Shown one piece after another: positions 1 through 5,646 of a stretch of 5,646 bases of DNA. Both the position numbers and the translations under genes were made by a program. The notes below the pieces were generated by a model. The model was not told the origin of the DNA. It made no database searches and saw only the letters and a program-made list of their open reading frames with translations. The stretch comes from Actinomycetota bacterium (GTDB taxonomy: Bacteria; Actinomycetota; Actinomycetes; S36-B12; UBA5976). The first letter of the stretch is position 1; every line of letters starts with the position of its first letter. The stretch covers positions 1 to 5,646 of the forward strand of contig WLEH01000082.1 of the NCBI GenBank assembly GCA_009704345.1, given 5' to 3'.

Positions 1-108
1 AACTACTGCAACCGCGGCACCTTGTTTTGCCAGCATTAGCGCCGTCGCTTCACCGATTCCTGACGCGCCGCCGGTTACAAACGCTACTTTTCCAGATAAC
101 TTAAACAT
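1..108 (-). CDS. Short-chain dehydrogenase/reductase (SDR), N-terminal fragment cut by the left edge
   Basis: The first 36 codons of an NAD(P)-dependent oxidoreductase of the classical SDR family. The fragment opens with MFKLSGKVAFVTGGASGIGE. It contains the TGxxxGxG nucleotide-binding motif (T12, G13, G17, G19) between the first beta strand (VAFVTG) and first helix, and the second strand begins at residues 33-36 (VAVV). A motif this close to the N-terminus is normal for the roughly 250-residue classical SDRs. The start is the ATG at 106-108, with GGAGG (113-117, minus strand) 4 nt upstream. The acidic or basic residue that decides NAD versus NADP and the YxxxK catalytic pair lie outside the window, so substrate and cofactor cannot be assigned. 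The gene is probably controlled from the promoter and inverted repeat at 126-174. Confidence 0.88.
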   Translation of the reverse strand, partial: MFKLSGKVAFVTGGASGIGEATALMLAKQGAAVAVV

Positions 109-112
109 CACG

Positions 113-117
113 CCTCC
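113..117 (-). promoter_or_regulatory. Shine-Dalgarno of the SDR gene
   Basis: GGAGG on the minus strand, 4 nt before the ATG at 106-108. It is a strong match to the anti-Shine-Dalgarno though slightly close, and it fixes the SDR start. Confidence 0.7.
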
Positions 118-125
118 ACTTCCAT

Positions 126-140
126 TGCACTAAATGTGCA
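126..140. promoter_or_regulatory. Inverted repeat TGCAC-N5-GTGCA, candidate operator for the SDR gene
   Basis: TGCAC (126-130) and GTGCA (136-140) are perfect inverted arms separated by the 5-nt spacer TAAAT. On the minus strand the repeat begins 6 nt after the candidate -10 hexamer (147-152), so it would cover about +1 to +15 of the SDR transcript. That is a typical site for a dimeric repressor. The short arms and A/T spacer suit a small helix-turn-helix dimer, but I cannot name the family. No regulator gene is visible in the window. A 5+5 dyad can arise by chance, so the position relative to the promoter is the main argument. Confidence 0.4.
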
Positions 141-146
141 TTAATT

Positions 147-174
147 ATTATCCTCTTTCGCCTGGTAAATGCAA
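147..174 (-). promoter_or_regulatory. Candidate sigma-70-type promoter of the SDR gene
   Basis: Read on the minus strand, TTGCAT (169-174) serves as -35 and GATAAT (147-152) as -10, with a 16-nt spacer. Each matches its consensus at all but one or two positions. The start would fall near 140, giving a leader of about 32 nt that carries the GGAGG ribosome site. Overlapping alternative -10 hexamers (ATAATA, TAATAA) exist in the same A/T run. Confidence 0.45.
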
Positions 175-313
175 CTAAAATTCATGTTAACTTGGGTCTT
201 ACGTCCATATCGTTGTAGAAAACTAACTAAGCAACTGGAGTGCAAATTTGTCTAGTTTCTCACTCAAATTCTCTGTCAGAACCGCCCCAAAAAAGTGTCA
301 ATATGGAAGTTTG

Positions 314-319
314 TAAAAT
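314..319 (+). promoter_or_regulatory. Candidate -10 element for the tRNA-Arg gene
   Basis: TAAAAT on the plus strand matches TATAAT at five of six positions. It would place the transcript start near 326, just ahead of the mature tRNA 5' end at 329. No convincing -35 lies 16-18 nt upstream. The nearest similar sequence, GTGTCA at 295-300, is only 13 nt away, so this is tentative. Confidence 0.3.
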
Positions 320-328
320 ACGGCTATC

Positions 329-404
329 GCGTCTGTAGCTCAACGGATAGAGCACCTGACTTCGGATCAGGCGGTTGGGGGTTCGAGTCCCTCCAGGCGC
401 ACCA
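329..404 (+). tRNA. tRNA-Arg (anticodon TCG), CCA encoded
   Basis: A complete 76-nt cloverleaf. The acceptor is 329-335 with 394-400 (seven pairs, one T-G wobble). The D stem is GCTC/GAGC (338-341/350-353), and the 8-nt D loop carries G345-G346. The anticodon stem is CCTGA/TCAGG (355-359/367-371) around the loop CTTCGGA. The variable loop has 5 nt, the T stem is 377-381/389-393, and the T loop is TTCGAGT. A401 is the discriminator and CCA is encoded at 402-404. The anticodon at 362-364 is TCG, so the tRNA reads CGA and, by wobble, other CGN arginine codons. Most bacteria read CGA with an inosine-modified ACG tRNA, which makes this isoacceptor notable. The neighbouring genes, purU for example, use CGA regularly. 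Its 3' end lies only 5 nt from the stop codon of the convergent gene at 410-1522. Confidence 0.96.
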
Positions 405-409
405 GCGAA

Positions 410-1522
410 TTACTTAAGTGAAATTTCCAGCAATCTACCTTCATCGGTAGTTGCGATCAAATTTCCAGTTATGCCGACTTCCAAATCACGAATGCGTTGC
501 CCAACATCAACTAATTGAGTATCTGTGATTCGATAGTTGCGATCAAATTTCATAAACACTAACGAATTTTCGCGCAAGGTACCAAGTGCTAGTTGGCCAT
601 TCCACTCACCCCAGCCACTGCTTGGGATCTGCACTAATTCTGTTGGCGCAATCGATGGCACCCAATACTTAAGTGGCTCTACGTAACCTTCATGTGTGCC
701 AGTTTTTGTTGGTCGAACGTAATCACCTGAACTATATGGCTCACCATAAGTAACAAACGGCCAACCATAATCACTGCCTGGCCTTATTAGATTTAGTTCG
801 TCACCACCGAGCGGACCATGTTCTGCTGCCAACAAATCCTTCCCATTAATCAACGCAATACCCTGGGCATTTCGATGTCCCTGCGATACTCGAGTTACCT
901 TGGTTGCTGATACTAAAAACATTGAAGTTAAATCGCCGCGTTTTGATCTGTTATCAACCTGCGAAAAACCCAAATCACCAATTGTTACGTAAGCGGAATT
1001 CTTATCAGCCACGGCAAAGCGGCCGGAGGCATGCTGCACGGCGGAAACTGGCACGCACGGTTTACTTACAAACCAATTGGCAACTTGATTTACTTTTTGC
1101 GATTTTCGGTTATAGCGAACTTGATCTACCACTACTTCAACACATCGTCCATTTGCGCCAAGGCGTGGGTAGGAGATCAATAGATTTGCCGCACGTTTAG
1201 TTTCACTAAGCACAGCGATATCAGTAATTGCGAATCGAGAATCAATTAACCTTTGATTTGGTGGAATTAAATTTCCCAGATTGCGCAGTTTCTTAGTTGT
1301 TGTATTCCAAACAAATAACTCACCACCTTTATCGCCACCCCCGAGCAATAAAGTCCCATCTTTCATAACTGCTAATGCGGGCCCACGAGAGCCCCCACCA
1401 TTAGTAACGGCATTAACAATCGAACTAGATGTGATCGACAACTCTGGTGCTCTAGCCGTTGCTGGCGCAATAGGTGCAAGCACTGAGATGCAAAAGAAGA
1501 TGGTTAGCAATTTCTTTCGCAT
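410..1522 (-). CDS. Exported PQQ-dependent sugar (glucose/sorbosone) dehydrogenase-like protein
   Basis: A 370-residue six-bladed beta-propeller protein of the soluble glucose/sorbosone dehydrogenase (GSDH) family. Such enzymes oxidise aldose sugars outside the membrane using PQQ. Residues 1-25 form a Sec signal peptide: basic MRKK, a hydrophobic core, and ATARA as the likely cleavage site. Family landmarks are HASGRF with TIGDLG (H164, D183), GHRNAQGIA (216-223, R217), EHGPLGGDELNLIRPGSDYGWP (from residue 235), WVPSIAPT (287-294), LRENSLVFM and the C-terminal RIRDLEVGITGNLIATTDEG. H164, D183 and R217 correspond by motif to the catalytic and PQQ-contacting His, Asp and Arg of soluble glucose dehydrogenase. 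The usual GGLLGLAxHPxF segment is absent, and the aligned stretch is roughly residues 93-118. The mature protein has exactly two cysteines, C127 and C156. The ATG at 1520-1522 follows nhaA by 7 nt, and its GAGAT ribosome site overlaps the nhaA stop. The family call is firm. PQQ use and substrate are inferred. Confidence 0.85.
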   Translation of the reverse strand: MRKKLLTIFFCISVLAPIAPATARAPELSITSSSIVNAVTNGGGSRGPALAVMKDGTLLLGGGDKGGELFVWNTTTKKLRNLGNLIPPNQRLIDSRFAITDIAVLSETKRAANLLISYPRLGANGRCVEVVVDQVRYNRKSQKVNQVANWFVSKPCVPVSAVQHASGRFAVADKNSAYVTIGDLGFSQVDNRSKRGDLTSMFLVSATKVTRVSQGHRNAQGIALINGKDLLAAEHGPLGGDELNLIRPGSDYGWPFVTYGEPYSSGDYVRPTKTGTHEGYVEPLKYWVPSIAPTELVQIPSSGWGEWNGQLALGTLRENSLVFMKFDRNYRITDTQLVDVGQRIRDLEVGITGNLIATTDEGRLLEISLK

Positions 1523-1529
1523 TTTTATC

Positions 1530-2765
1530 TCATTTTCTTTTTGCCCTGATCCGCATCACAGTAATTGCAATTATTGCGGAAATAAAGCTGCCAGAGAGGA
1601 CGCCAACCTTTGCTTCCGACAACAGCATTATGTCTGTTACGAAAGATAGTTTGGTGATTAAAAGTGAAACAGTAAAACCAATGCCAGCTAACAACCCCAC
1701 CGCAAGCACATCCGACCAACGCAGATTCTCATTTAATCTTGCACTAGTGAATTTTGTTAATAGATAAGTTGAACCAATCACACCAAGTGGTTTACCAATT
1801 ACTAGACCTGCAATAATTGCGAGCGATAGCTGACTACCTATTGTGTCCACAAAGCCAAGATCTCTCAAGTCAACACCTGCAGCTGTAAAGGCGAAAATGG
1901 GTACGGCAAACGCAACACTGATGGGTCGGACCTTTAATTCAGTTAACTCAGCTGGTGACTGCTCTTCGCCATCTTGATGTCGAACTCTAGTTAGCATTGC
2001 AATTGCAACACCGGCAACGGTGGCATGAATTCCGGATTGATAAGTTGCCCACCAGATCAATAAACCAAGAGGCACAAGTAGATACCATCTAGTTACATTA
2101 AATTTCTGCAATAAGGCATAAACTGCAAGCAGCAGAACAGTTAAGAACAACATGTTGCGATCAATGTCATCCGTATAGAAGATTGCGATAATCGTAATTG
2201 CGCCTAAATCATCAACAACGGCAAGAGTCAACAGGAATGCTCTCAATTCAGTTGGCAATCCCCGACCTGCAACAGCCAATACAGCTAACGCAAATGCAAT
2301 ATCGGTTGCAACTGGAATAGCCCAACCAACTAGCGCCTCACTATCACCACGAAGAATTAAGTAGAAAATAAATGCTGGGAAAACCATGCCCGCAATTGCG
2401 GCCACAATTGGCACCATAGCTTGACGCGGTTTTGACAGCGAGCCATAAACCAATTCATGTTTTAGTTCTAAGCCAGCTACCAAGAAAAAAATTGCAAGTA
2501 AGCCATCAGCTGCCCAGTGTGCAACAGTTAATCTAAGACCGATAGATTCAAATCCAATTTTTGTTTCAAGTAAATCCGCATACCAGTCGCCAGCAAATGA
2601 GTTAGCAATAACAATTGCCAGTAAACCGGCAATAAGCAAAATTGCTCCACCAAATGTCTCGTCTTTCAAGACACGACTTAACCAGCGCGCTTCCGCTGGC
2701 GTATCAATTGCTTCAAAGGCTCTCAGATCAGGATCGTTTTTTGCTGGGTTTTCTGAATTACTCAT
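1530..2765 (-). CDS. nhaA: Na+/H+ antiporter NhaA
   Basis: A 411-residue inner-membrane antiporter that expels Na+ (or Li+) in exchange for protons, serving sodium and pH homeostasis. The length fits the family, with a soluble N-terminal stretch of about 35 residues before the first membrane helix. Diagnostic segments are LELKHELVYGSL (99-110), PVATDIAFALAVLA (151-164), LAVVDDLGAITIIAIFYTDD (181-200), SGIHATVAG (244-252), GKPLG (324-328) and GIGFTVSLLI (361-370). D155, D185, D186 and K325 correspond to D133, D163, D164 and K300 of E. coli NhaA, so the ion-binding site is intact. H247 aligns with the SGVH histidine (H225) linked to pH response. The ATG at 2763-2765 is preceded by AGGTAG about 9 nt upstream. 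The gene lies 41 nt after the small DnaX-like gene and 7 nt before the GSDH-family gene, all on one strand, which suggests one operon. Confidence 0.96.
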   Translation of the reverse strand: MSNSENPAKNDPDLRAFEAIDTPAEARWLSRVLKDETFGGAILLIAGLLAIVIANSFAGDWYADLLETKIGFESIGLRLTVAHWAADGLLAIFFLVAGLELKHELVYGSLSKPRQAMVPIVAAIAGMVFPAFIFYLILRGDSEALVGWAIPVATDIAFALAVLAVAGRGLPTELRAFLLTLAVVDDLGAITIIAIFYTDDIDRNMLFLTVLLLAVYALLQKFNVTRWYLLVPLGLLIWWATYQSGIHATVAGVAIAMLTRVRHQDGEEQSPAELTELKVRPISVAFAVPIFAFTAAGVDLRDLGFVDTIGSQLSLAIIAGLVIGKPLGVIGSTYLLTKFTSARLNENLRWSDVLAVGLLAGIGFTVSLLITKLSFVTDIMLLSEAKVGVLSGSFISAIIAITVMRIRAKRK

Positions 2766-2806
2766 TAGGCAAAACTACCTGACTTTCTTTAAGAGTAGGT
2801 CATCTC

Positions 2807-3070
2807 TCATTTTGCTACCTCAATACTGAGGTCTACCGTCAAAATCTTGCGTATTGCCTGCTGAAGCGCTGCTAGCTGATTTGCGGAGATATGGCTTTCA
2901 AAATCATGTCCAGCCGCCAATTTGTTCCGATCCAAGAAGTCAATGGTCAGCACTGACCCAGTTAATGAGACCAGTCGAGCATCAAAAAAGACCAGCCAAG
3001 CAATGCGGTTAGAACGCTCTAATTCGTCAAGAATCTCATTCCAATTCCGCTTCAGATCAGCCAATTCCAT
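2807..3070 (-). CDS. Small protein resembling the C-terminal domain of actinobacterial DnaX (DNA polymerase III gamma/tau)
   Basis: An 87-residue soluble protein with no signal peptide or membrane segment. It resembles the domain near the end of actinobacterial DnaX, where a W-x-E-I/V-L helix leads to a strand-rich region. Here LKRNWNEILDELERSNRIAW (6-25) is followed by the strands ARLVSL (31-36) and SVLTIDF (39-45), an amphipathic helix (about 57-76) and a final strand DLSIEVAK. The AAA+ clamp-loader core is absent: there is no Walker A, zinc site or arginine finger, so this cannot be a clamp loader. Its role is unknown. Two starts are possible. The GTG at 3074-3076 lies 1 nt from the AAGG ribosome site, whereas the ATG at 3068-3070 lies 7 nt away, so I chose the ATG. 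It is the first gene of the probable operon with nhaA and the GSDH-family gene. The resemblance is from memory of the family pattern. Confidence 0.7.
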   Translation of the reverse strand: MELADLKRNWNEILDELERSNRIAWLVFFDARLVSLTGSVLTIDFLDRNKLAAGHDFESHISANQLAALQQAIRKILTVDLSIEVAK

Positions 3071-3147
3071 GGCCACACCTTAATTACTAGCACCTTATTG
3101 GCAAGCCGATAGCCCTGCTAGGAATTCCACTTCGCTACCTTTTCCCA
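3071..3147. promoter_or_regulatory. Divergent intergenic region between the small DnaX-like gene and purU
   Basis: Seventy-seven bases must hold promoters for both directions. On the minus strand, TAAGGT (3092-3097) fits TAnnnT and would give a leader of about 16 nt carrying AAGG, but no good -35 is seen. On the plus strand, TACCTT (3136-3141) fits TAnnnT and ends 6 nt before the purU ATG, which suggests a transcript starting at the start codon. TTGGCA (3098-3103) resembles a -35 but sits 32 nt from that -10 and 15 nt from another weak one, TAGGAA (3119-3124). The palindrome GGAATTCC occupies 3121-3128. Both assignments are tentative. Confidence 0.35.
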
Positions 3148-3981
3148 ATGGATTTAATCGCTACGCTGAAATGCGCTGATCAGCCCGGGATTGTGCACGC
3201 CATGACCAAGGCTGTTTTAGCGTGTGGTGGCAACATCATTGAGAATCAGCAATTCACTGATTTAGAAACAAATATCTTCGTGATGCGAACCAGATTTGAA
3301 TCAGATTTGGATTTAGCCGCTGCGACCACTACATGGAATGCTGAGCTAGACAAGTTTAATCCAGATTTGAAACTTCGGCCAACAGCGCAGCCACTTCGGG
3401 CATTAATAATGGTGAGTAAAGAGAGCCATTGCTTACGCGACTTAATGTATTTGCGTGAACTAGAAGAATTAAATATAGAAATTCCAGTGGTAGTTTCAAA
3501 TCATGAATCATTGCGCGACTTAGTCGAGGCACAGAATTTTAAATTTGAGTACATCCCAACCTTGGATAAAGTTCAAGCAGAAAAGCAACTCTCACAACTA
3601 ATGGGTCAACATGCAATTGATTTTGTTGTGCTTGCGCGATACATGCAAGTATTAAGTGCAGAATTTTGTCGAGAAAATGCTGGTAAGATAATAAATATCC
3701 ATCATTCATTCTTACCGGGCTTTAAAGGTGCTAAGCCATACCACCAAGCACATCAGCGTGGGGTAAAAATTATTGGTGCTACAGCTCACTTTGTAACTGC
3801 CGATTTAGATGAAGGTCCAATCATCGAACAAGACATCGGTCATATAACTCATTCAGCAACAGCCGAAGACATGATTGCTTTAGGCAGAGACATTGAGCGC
3901 AGAGTTTTATCTCGGGCGGTAAAGCTATATGCCGAAGATAAAATCTTTTTAGTCGGTAATCGAACTGTAGTTTTTAACTAA
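3148..3981 (+). CDS. purU: Formyltetrahydrofolate deformylase PurU
   Basis: A 277-residue cytosolic enzyme that hydrolyses 10-formyltetrahydrofolate to formate and tetrahydrofolate. This balances one-carbon pools and can feed formate to PurT-type purine synthesis. An N-terminal ACT domain (about 1-75, opening LIATLKCADQPGIVHAMTKA) precedes a formyltransferase-fold domain (about 84-277). Catalytic residues sit in IINIHHSFLPGFKGAKPYHQ (181-200; N183 and H185) and in LDEGPII (220-226; D221), matching the Asn-His-Asp set of PurN and PurU. HHSFLP, GATAHFV and the C-terminal GNRTVVF distinguish PurU from PurN. Length is normal. The ATG at 3148 fits the usual family N-terminus. No ATG, GTG or TTG codon lies upstream in frame before a stop, and no Shine-Dalgarno is present, so it may be leaderless. 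Its TAA ends at 3981, directly abutting the stop of the convergent peptidase gene. Confidence 0.97.
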   Translation: MDLIATLKCADQPGIVHAMTKAVLACGGNIIENQQFTDLETNIFVMRTRFESDLDLAAATTTWNAELDKFNPDLKLRPTAQPLRALIMVSKESHCLRDLMYLRELEELNIEIPVVVSNHESLRDLVEAQNFKFEYIPTLDKVQAEKQLSQLMGQHAIDFVVLARYMQVLSAEFCRENAGKIINIHHSFLPGFKGAKPYHQAHQRGVKIIGATAHFVTADLDEGPIIEQDIGHITHSATAEDMIALGRDIERRVLSRAVKLYAEDKIFLVGNRTVVFN

Positions 3982-5646
3982 CTACCAGATTCGAACGCGC
4001 TCTTCTTCTGCTAACCACAACTCATCTGCTTCAGTTACACCAAATGCTTCATAGAACTCATTTAAGTTTCGAATTACGGCATTGCATCGGAACTCTGGTG
4101 GTGAATGTGGATCAGTTGCAAGTCGCTTAATTACTTCTTCAGTTCGCGTCTTGGTTCGCCAAACCTGCGCCCAGCCTAGAAATAATCGTTGATAACCAGT
4201 TAAGCCTTCAATAACTGGCGCATCTTTTCCAGCTAAGGAAATCTCATAAGCTTTATGCGCAATAGTTAGCCCGCCTAGATCACCAATGTTTTCGCCGATG
4301 GTTAGCGCGCCATTAACTTTGTTGCCTGGCGCTTCAGTTGGTTCTAATGCGTCATATTGAGCAATTAATTTATTGGCACGCTTCTCAAATTCAGCGCGAT
4401 CAAAATCAGTCCACCAGTTGTTTAGATTGCCGTCGCCATCATATTTACTGCCCTGATCATCAAATCCATGGCCAATTTCGTGACCAATAACAGCGCCAAT
4501 TCCGCCATAGTTAACGGCATCATCAGCTTCTAGATCAAAGAAGGGAGCTTGCAAGATTGCTGCTGGGAACACGATTTCATTCATGCCTGGGTTGTAATAG
4601 GCATTCACGGTTTGTGGTGTCATGAACCATTCGGAACGATCAACTGGTTTACCCAATTTGTTTAAGTTGTAATCGATGTTGAACGCGGCAGCTCGTCGCA
4701 TATTGCCAACCAAGTCATCTGCCTTAATTTCAAGCGATGAATAGTCACGCCATTTATCTGGATAACCAATTTTTGGGGTGAATTTATCTAACTTTTCTAA
4801 TGCTTTAACTTTAGTTTCTGGACTCATCCACTCTAAAGCTTGAATATCTACTCGATAAGCCTCAATCAAGTTGTTCACCAGTTCAAGCATTCGAGCTTTT
4901 GCGGCTGGTGGAAAATACTTCTCGACATAGAGTTTTCCAACTGCTTCACCAAGAACGCTTTCCACTGCGCCAACACCGCGCTTCCAGCGAGCACGTAATT
5001 CTGGAATACCAGAAAGTGTGGTGCCATAAAACTTAAAGTTTTCATTGACAAAATCACTGCTCAATAGTGATGCAGCAGAGTTAATGACACGGAACTTCAG
5101 CCATGCTTTCCATGCCGCAGCATCAAAGTTCTTAACTAGATCAGAAATACCAGTTACATAACTTGGCTGGCGCACCACTAACTGCGCTAGTGCAATATCT
5201 GGCATCTGATAAGCCGTTTGCCAGGTATCCCAATCAATTTCTGGACCAAGCTCAACTAACTGTGCCTTGGTTAATTTGTTATAAGTTTTAACGGCATCGC
5301 GATCGGCAACCACATCCCAGTGATGAGATGCAATCTTAGTTTCTAAATCAAAAACCAGTTTTGCTAATTCAGCTGGATTTTGCTGTTTTGCTAACTCAAA
5401 CATTTTGGTGATGTGCGGCAAAAAAGCGTCACGAGTTTTTTGATGCATCTCTTCTCGGAAATACGCTTCATCAGGTAAGCCAATTCCGGATTGATAGAAA
5501 TACATAATGTTTTCAGTCGCATTGCCATCATCCGTTGTGACCCAATAACCAAACCAACCACCAACACCTCGTCGCTGCAGTTTGCCTAGTACTTCAAAAA
5601 ATGATTTTTTATCCGTGATCGAATCAACTAGATCAAGTTCGGCCTT
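3982..5646 (-). CDS. M13 family zinc metallopeptidase (neprilysin/PepO-like), N-terminus beyond the right edge
   Basis: 554 residues are visible. The frame is open to the window end, so the ATG at 5503-5505 is internal: the 47 codons upstream encode matching M13 sequence such as GWFGYWVTTDD. These enzymes cleave short peptides using one zinc ion. Numbered from the right edge, the landmarks are NAYYNPGMNEIVFPAAIL (348-365, substrate-binding NAYY), HEIGH (389-393; two zinc histidines and the catalytic glutamate, bases 4468-4482), ENIGDLGG (452-459; zinc ligand E452 and D456), DPHSPPEFR (512-520; H514 and R520, matching neprilysin's transition-state histidine and substrate-binding arginine) and the family C-terminal ending ERVRIW. 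The active site is complete. About 100 N-terminal residues are probably missing, so a signal peptide or membrane anchor cannot be judged and the enzyme could be cytosolic or exported. It is convergent with purU, with no gap. Confidence 0.96.
   Translation of the reverse strand, partial: KAELDLVDSITDKKSFFEVLGKLQRRGVGGWFGYWVTTDDGNATENIMYFYQSGIGLPDEAYFREEMHQKTRDAFLPHITKMFELAKQQNPAELAKLVFDLETKIASHHWDVVADRDAVKTYNKLTKAQLVELGPEIDWDTWQTAYQMPDIALAQLVVRQPSYVTGISDLVKNFDAAAWKAWLKFRVINSAASLLSSDFVNENFKFYGTTLSGIPELRARWKRGVGAVESVLGEAVGKLYVEKYFPPAAKARMLELVNNLIEAYRVDIQALEWMSPETKVKALEKLDKFTPKIGYPDKWRDYSSLEIKADDLVGNMRRAAAFNIDYNLNKLGKPVDRSEWFMTPQTVNAYYNPGMNEIVFPAAILQAPFFDLEADDAVNYGGIGAVIGHEIGHGFDDQGSKYDGDGNLNNWWTDFDRAEFEKRANKLIAQYDALEPTEAPGNKVNGALTIGENIGDLGGLTIAHKAYEISLAGKDAPVIEGLTGYQRLFLGWAQVWRTKTRTEEVIKRLATDPHSPPEFRCNAVIRNLNEFYEAFGVTEADELWLAEEERVRIW

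Noticed and set aside
141..185. Minus-strand 14-codon reading frame upstream of the SDR gene as a leader peptide
   Set aside because: It has no ribosome site, overlaps the predicted promoter, and shows no run of regulatory codons or attenuator hairpins.
175..313. Possible small RNA, riboswitch or gene in the SDR-tRNA gap
   Set aside because: I saw no conserved riboswitch core, stable hairpin with T tract, or credible coding frame. Nothing can be supported there beyond the promoter elements listed.
329..404. tRNA 3' end as an integration (att) site
   Set aside because: No integrase or phage gene and no direct repeat of the tRNA 3' segment was seen elsewhere in the window.
904..1200. Plus-strand open frame of 98 codons
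   Set aside because: It lies antisense to the well-supported GSDH-family gene, its translation is low-complexity and basic with no recognisable domain, and no ribosome site was found.
1525..1719. Minus-strand 64-codon frame
   Set aside because: It is a shifted frame inside nhaA, whose own frame shows intact family motifs to the stop.
1281..1767. Two overlapping plus-strand open frames (1281-1649 and 1474-1767)
   Set aside because: They are antisense to the 5' end of the GSDH-family gene and the 3' end of nhaA. Their hydrophobic stretches mirror the complementary strand of the signal peptide and the last NhaA helix.
3967..3985. Possible bidirectional terminator at the purU/peptidase junction
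   Set aside because: The stems are only 5-6 bp and A/T-rich, and no T tract follows in either direction.
4875..5057. Minus-strand 60-codon frame
   Set aside because: It is a shifted frame within the M13 peptidase gene, with no independent signal.
5503..5505. ATG as the start of the M13 peptidase
   Set aside because: The same frame runs without a stop to the right edge, and the extra 47 codons encode typical M13 sequence (GGWFGYWV), so this methionine is internal.

Overview
The window looks like part of a compact, moderately AT-rich actinobacterial chromosome. The clues are short intergenic gaps, A/T-ending codons, a tRNA with encoded CCA, a small protein resembling the C-terminal domain of actinobacterial DnaX, and a purU gene apparently starting without a Shine-Dalgarno. 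Streamlined freshwater Actinobacteria (acI / Nanopelagicales) are my best guess. This is inferred from style and protein resemblance, not from a marker gene.

Layout, left to right. (1) Bases 1-108, minus: the first 36 codons of a short-chain dehydrogenase, with a Shine-Dalgarno, a plausible sigma-70 promoter and a perfect-arm inverted repeat at its probable transcription start. (2) 329-404, plus: a complete tRNA-Arg with anticodon TCG. (3) 410-3070, minus: a probable three-gene operon. Its order of transcription is a small DnaX-C-terminal-like protein, then the Na+/H+ antiporter nhaA, then an exported PQQ-dependent sugar dehydrogenase-like protein. (4) 3148-3981, plus: purU (formyltetrahydrofolate deformylase), divergent from the operon and possibly leaderless. 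(5) 3982-5646, minus: a neprilysin-type M13 zinc metallopeptidase. Its reading frame stays open to the right edge, so its N-terminus lies outside the window.

Functionally this is mostly housekeeping and envelope physiology. NhaA handles sodium and pH, the GSDH-family protein is a periplasmic or cell-surface oxidoreductase, PurU releases formate and tetrahydrofolate from 10-formyl-THF, tRNA-Arg(UCG) decodes CGA, and the M13 enzyme degrades peptides. I see no phage, IS, CRISPR, toxin-antitoxin or biosynthetic cluster. The two convergent junctions are very tight (5 nt and 0 nt) and neither has a recognisable terminator. The largest gene-free stretch is 220 bases (109-328). The least ordinary item is the freestanding DnaX-domain-like protein.
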